A program made the position numbers and the translations under genes. This document shows, in pieces, positions 1 to 10,000 of a stretch of 10,000 bases of DNA. Each line of letters starts with the position of its first letter. Position 1 is the first letter of the stretch. Below the pieces are notes generated by a model. The model had not been told where the DNA came from and did not search any database. It was given only the letters and a program-made list of their open reading frames with translations. Origin of the DNA: Stramonita haemastoma (lineage: Eukaryota; Mollusca; Gastropoda; Neogastropoda; Muricidae). The stretch lies in NCBI GenBank assembly GCA_030674155.1, contig CM060318.1, positions 77,807,680 through 77,817,679 of the forward strand, in the 5' to 3' direction.

Positions 1-185
1 CGCACACACACACACCGACCAGACTGACAGACAGACTAGGCAAACAAAGATCTTGTTGGACAGACAAGAGCCACAGACAGACAAACATACAGACAGATTA
101 AGAGGCGCAGCACACACATGTAAGCAGCCTCTCCTACAAAATACAACCCAGTTCTTTCTCTGTCAAAATTCTGGAACTAGAGTCG

Positions 186-193
186 TGACGTCA
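186..193. promoter_or_regulatory. CRE-type palindrome TGACGTCA
   Basis: A perfect TGACGTCA, the consensus site for CREB/ATF bZIP factors, lies about 305 bases upstream of the CFAP96 start codon. One eight-base match in this length of DNA can be chance. I see no clear RFX X-box, the usual ciliary-gene element, in the 497 bases upstream. Confidence 0.35.
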
Positions 194-349
194 TTTTTGT
201 CTATGACCTCACAGTTCCCTTTCTCTGTCCGCAGATGCCTTTCTTTGGGCGTCCAGCCTAGGTAGCATCTATGAACGCTGGAAGCATCCTGTATTTTACT
301 TCCACAAAAAGAAATATTCCAAACCAAAAAACTGGGGACTGATCGCTCC

Positions 350-357
350 ATAAAAAG
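350..357 (+). promoter_or_regulatory. Weak TATA-like site
   Basis: ATAAAAAG lies about 140 bases before the CFAP96 ATG, a plausible distance for a core promoter with a short leader. It is a poor TATA match in an A-rich stretch, so this is only a candidate. Confidence 0.2.
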
Positions 358-431
358 CTATGTGTTCTGAAGTATCAGCCAGATCGTAAGCTGGCTTGAC
401 TCTTAGAGAATCTGCAAGCTATCTGTCGGTG

Positions 432-448
432 TGGTGACAGATTCACCA
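432..448. repeat. Short inverted repeat upstream of the start codon
   Basis: TGGTGA, five bases, then TCACCA form a perfect 6-bp inverted repeat 50-66 bases before the ATG. It could be a dimeric factor site or a small hairpin in the leader. I do not recognise a named factor for it, and chance is possible. Confidence 0.3.
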
Positions 449-497
449 GCATACACAAGTGTATTTTGAGGGCGTGGTCTGATCAAGTGCATACACA

Positions 498-8613
<8,116 letters not shown>

Positions 8614-8768
8614 GCCCAGTGGACTTGAGGTTACCCATGCCCTGGCCTGCCCACACAGGCCTGCAGAAGAAGAAAACTAAGATAGAAAAAGTGGGGCCAT
8701 TGGTTGGGGGCTTGTGCCCATGGCAAGGGACAGATTCCACTGCCTCCTTCCTCTTTGTGGAGTTTGGA
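8614..8768 (+). other. CFAP96: Presumed start of the CFAP96 3' untranslated region
   Basis: The sequence after the TGA is of mixed composition with no further family resemblance. No close AATAAA is present, so the transcript may run through the repeats to candidate signals at 9486, 9891 or 9983. Confidence 0.4.
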
Positions 8769-8940
<172 letters not shown>

Positions 8941-9148
8941 GTGTAGTAGGCCTCTATGTGTGTATGCGCGCTTGTGCACTCGATATGACAGTTTGTTGGT
9001 GTCTAGATGTTTAATTCTATACTGTGATGAGGTGTGCATAGTGTGTTCTTTCATCCAGAACACCTTTGCCGCCACTAGTTGTATGTCATTGTCATGTTGT
9101 TGGTTTTCTATTGTATCATAATCCGTTGTCTGGTGCAATATCTTTTTT

Positions 9149-9238
9149 GAAGATTTATACACTACGTATTTGATATTTCTATACACACTACTTCTTTGGA
9201 AGATTTATACACTTCGTATTTGATATTTCTATACACAC
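9149..9238. repeat. Two-copy tandem duplication, 50-bp period
   Basis: The 40-base segment at 9149-9188 recurs at 9199-9238 with one difference (ACTACG versus ACTTCG), separated by TACTTCTTTG. The close identity suggests a recent duplication. Confidence 0.93.
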
Positions 9239-9325
9239 ATTTTATACTGCCTTATACTCGCTCTGAGAATATATCTTTTTATAGTTAAAAATCGATCTAG
9301 TGGGCTTTTGAGACTGTAATTTGTG

Positions 9326-9328
<3 letters not shown>

Positions 9329-9414
<86 letters not shown>
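9329..9414. repeat. (GT)n microsatellite adjoining repeat B
   Basis: About 43 GT units run directly into the TGCGAACGCACGC end of repeat family B. Confidence 0.97.
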
Positions 9415-9417
<3 letters not shown>

Positions 9418-9771
9418 ACGCACGCAAAACATCTGAAAAACCCATTCCGCCTTGGCCATTGTGTGCCGGTAGGAGCGGATGACAAAATAAAAATCCAGCA
9501 TGCACACAGGCGTCGTGTTTAGACACCATCCATGAGAAAAAATTGGGGAGTTGGAGTTCCCAAGGCGATTCGAGACTATAGTACGTTCTGGGGGCTCCTG
9601 CGACGGCACTGGAACCATGTGTATCGGCGATTGTCTTTCCAGCGACGTGGAAAGGGTGGACGGGGGGTGTCTGCTGCATGGGTAACAGCTTGCCCTCCAT
9701 ACTTACTACCCAAGTTTTGCGCTCTAGAGCCTAGAGCGCAACTCCATAGTCTACCAAGGCTGACGGATACC
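9414..9771 (-). mobile_element. Dispersed repeat family B, copy B
   Basis: This is the minus-strand homologue of 5495-5876. It holds an 11-bp perfect inverted repeat, TTGCGCTCTAG-AGC-CTAGAGCGCAA (9717-9741), where copy A has TTGTGCTCTAGAGCACAA. One end continues into (CA)n on the element's strand; the other lies near a second copy of the AATAAGCAC repeat. No coding capacity is seen. Confidence 0.75.
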
Positions 9772-9802
9772 ACCGGCCTACTGGCCTATTTGTTTATTCA
9801 TT

Positions 9803-9852
9803 CATTTATTTCGAAGATAATGGAATAAGCACTCGTGTGCTTTTTACATCCT
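9803..9852. repeat. Short dispersed repeat, copy 2 (AATAAGCAC hairpin)
   Basis: TTATTTCGAAGATAATGG, AATAAGCACTCGTGTGC and TTTTTACATCC match 5104-5158 in the same strand. AAGCAC-TCGT-GTGCTT forms a 6-bp hairpin. Confidence 0.65.
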
Positions 9853-9890
9853 GTCCCTGTGTGTATGCAATTTTGTATATATTAAAAAAT

Positions 9891-9896
9891 AATAAA
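9891..9896 (+). promoter_or_regulatory. Candidate poly(A) signal AATAAA
   Basis: AATAAA in an A/T-rich run about 1.28 kb past the stop codon. Others occur at 9486 (inside repeat B) and 9983. None can be preferred from sequence alone. Confidence 0.25.
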
Positions 9897-10000
9897 ATTA
9901 AATTAAATTAAGAGACGACAGACAGACAGAGACACACAGAGAGAGAAGAGTTATTAACTGTAGCTGAAGAAAAATAGTGAAGAATAAACTAAAGGCACAC

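Overview
This window is eukaryotic, most likely from a gastropod or related lophotrochozoan mollusc. The evidence is one gene split into small exons with GT...AG introns of about 0.5-1.7 kb, a very high load of microsatellites, a SINE with a composite tRNA/5S head, and decayed non-LTR retrotransposon 3' ends of a type common in molluscs. I see no bacterial gene, operon, CRISPR array or intact mobile element. The phylum is an inference from repeat style and protein similarity.

The only real protein gene I can support is a plus-strand orthologue of CFAP96 (C4orf47, UPF0602 family), a cilium- and centrosome-associated protein. I can trace seven coding exons: 498-594, 2298-2517, 3064-3205, 4567-4642, 6371-6553, 7233-7409 and about 8568-8613. 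Intron phases fit throughout, apart from a one-base surplus inside exon 3 and another at the last exon junction. With those two bases set aside, the reading frame gives about 312 residues, close to the roughly 309 of the human protein. The surplus bases mean assembly error, unusual splicing or an inactive allele; the sequence alone cannot decide.

Layout: 1-497 upstream region with a CRE-type palindrome and a weak TATA-like site. Intron 1 holds (CA)n(TA)n, a minus-strand SINE, the 3' end of a non-LTR retrotransposon (minus strand) and degenerate tetranucleotide repeats. Intron 2 is short and GT/CAA-rich. Intron 3 holds a large CTGT/CT/CA/CT compound repeat, a plus-strand copy of the same SINE, and a (TG)37 tract lying against its 3' splice site. 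Intron 4 holds GT/GTGC repeats, a second retrotransposon fragment, AAGGC repeats and a dispersed repeat (family B). Intron 5 holds a 65-nt near-perfect hairpin and GAT/GAC triplets. Intron 6 holds a G22 tract, ATC/GTC/GAT triplets and a minisatellite. After the stop at 8613 come further microsatellites, a 50-bp tandem duplication, an inverted copy of family B and candidate poly(A) signals.

The most interesting signals are architectural: inverted SINE copies flanking exons 2-3, complementary triplet arrays flanking exon 6, and splice acceptors built from microsatellites. All could influence splicing or circular RNA formation. I found no convincing new multi-gene system.
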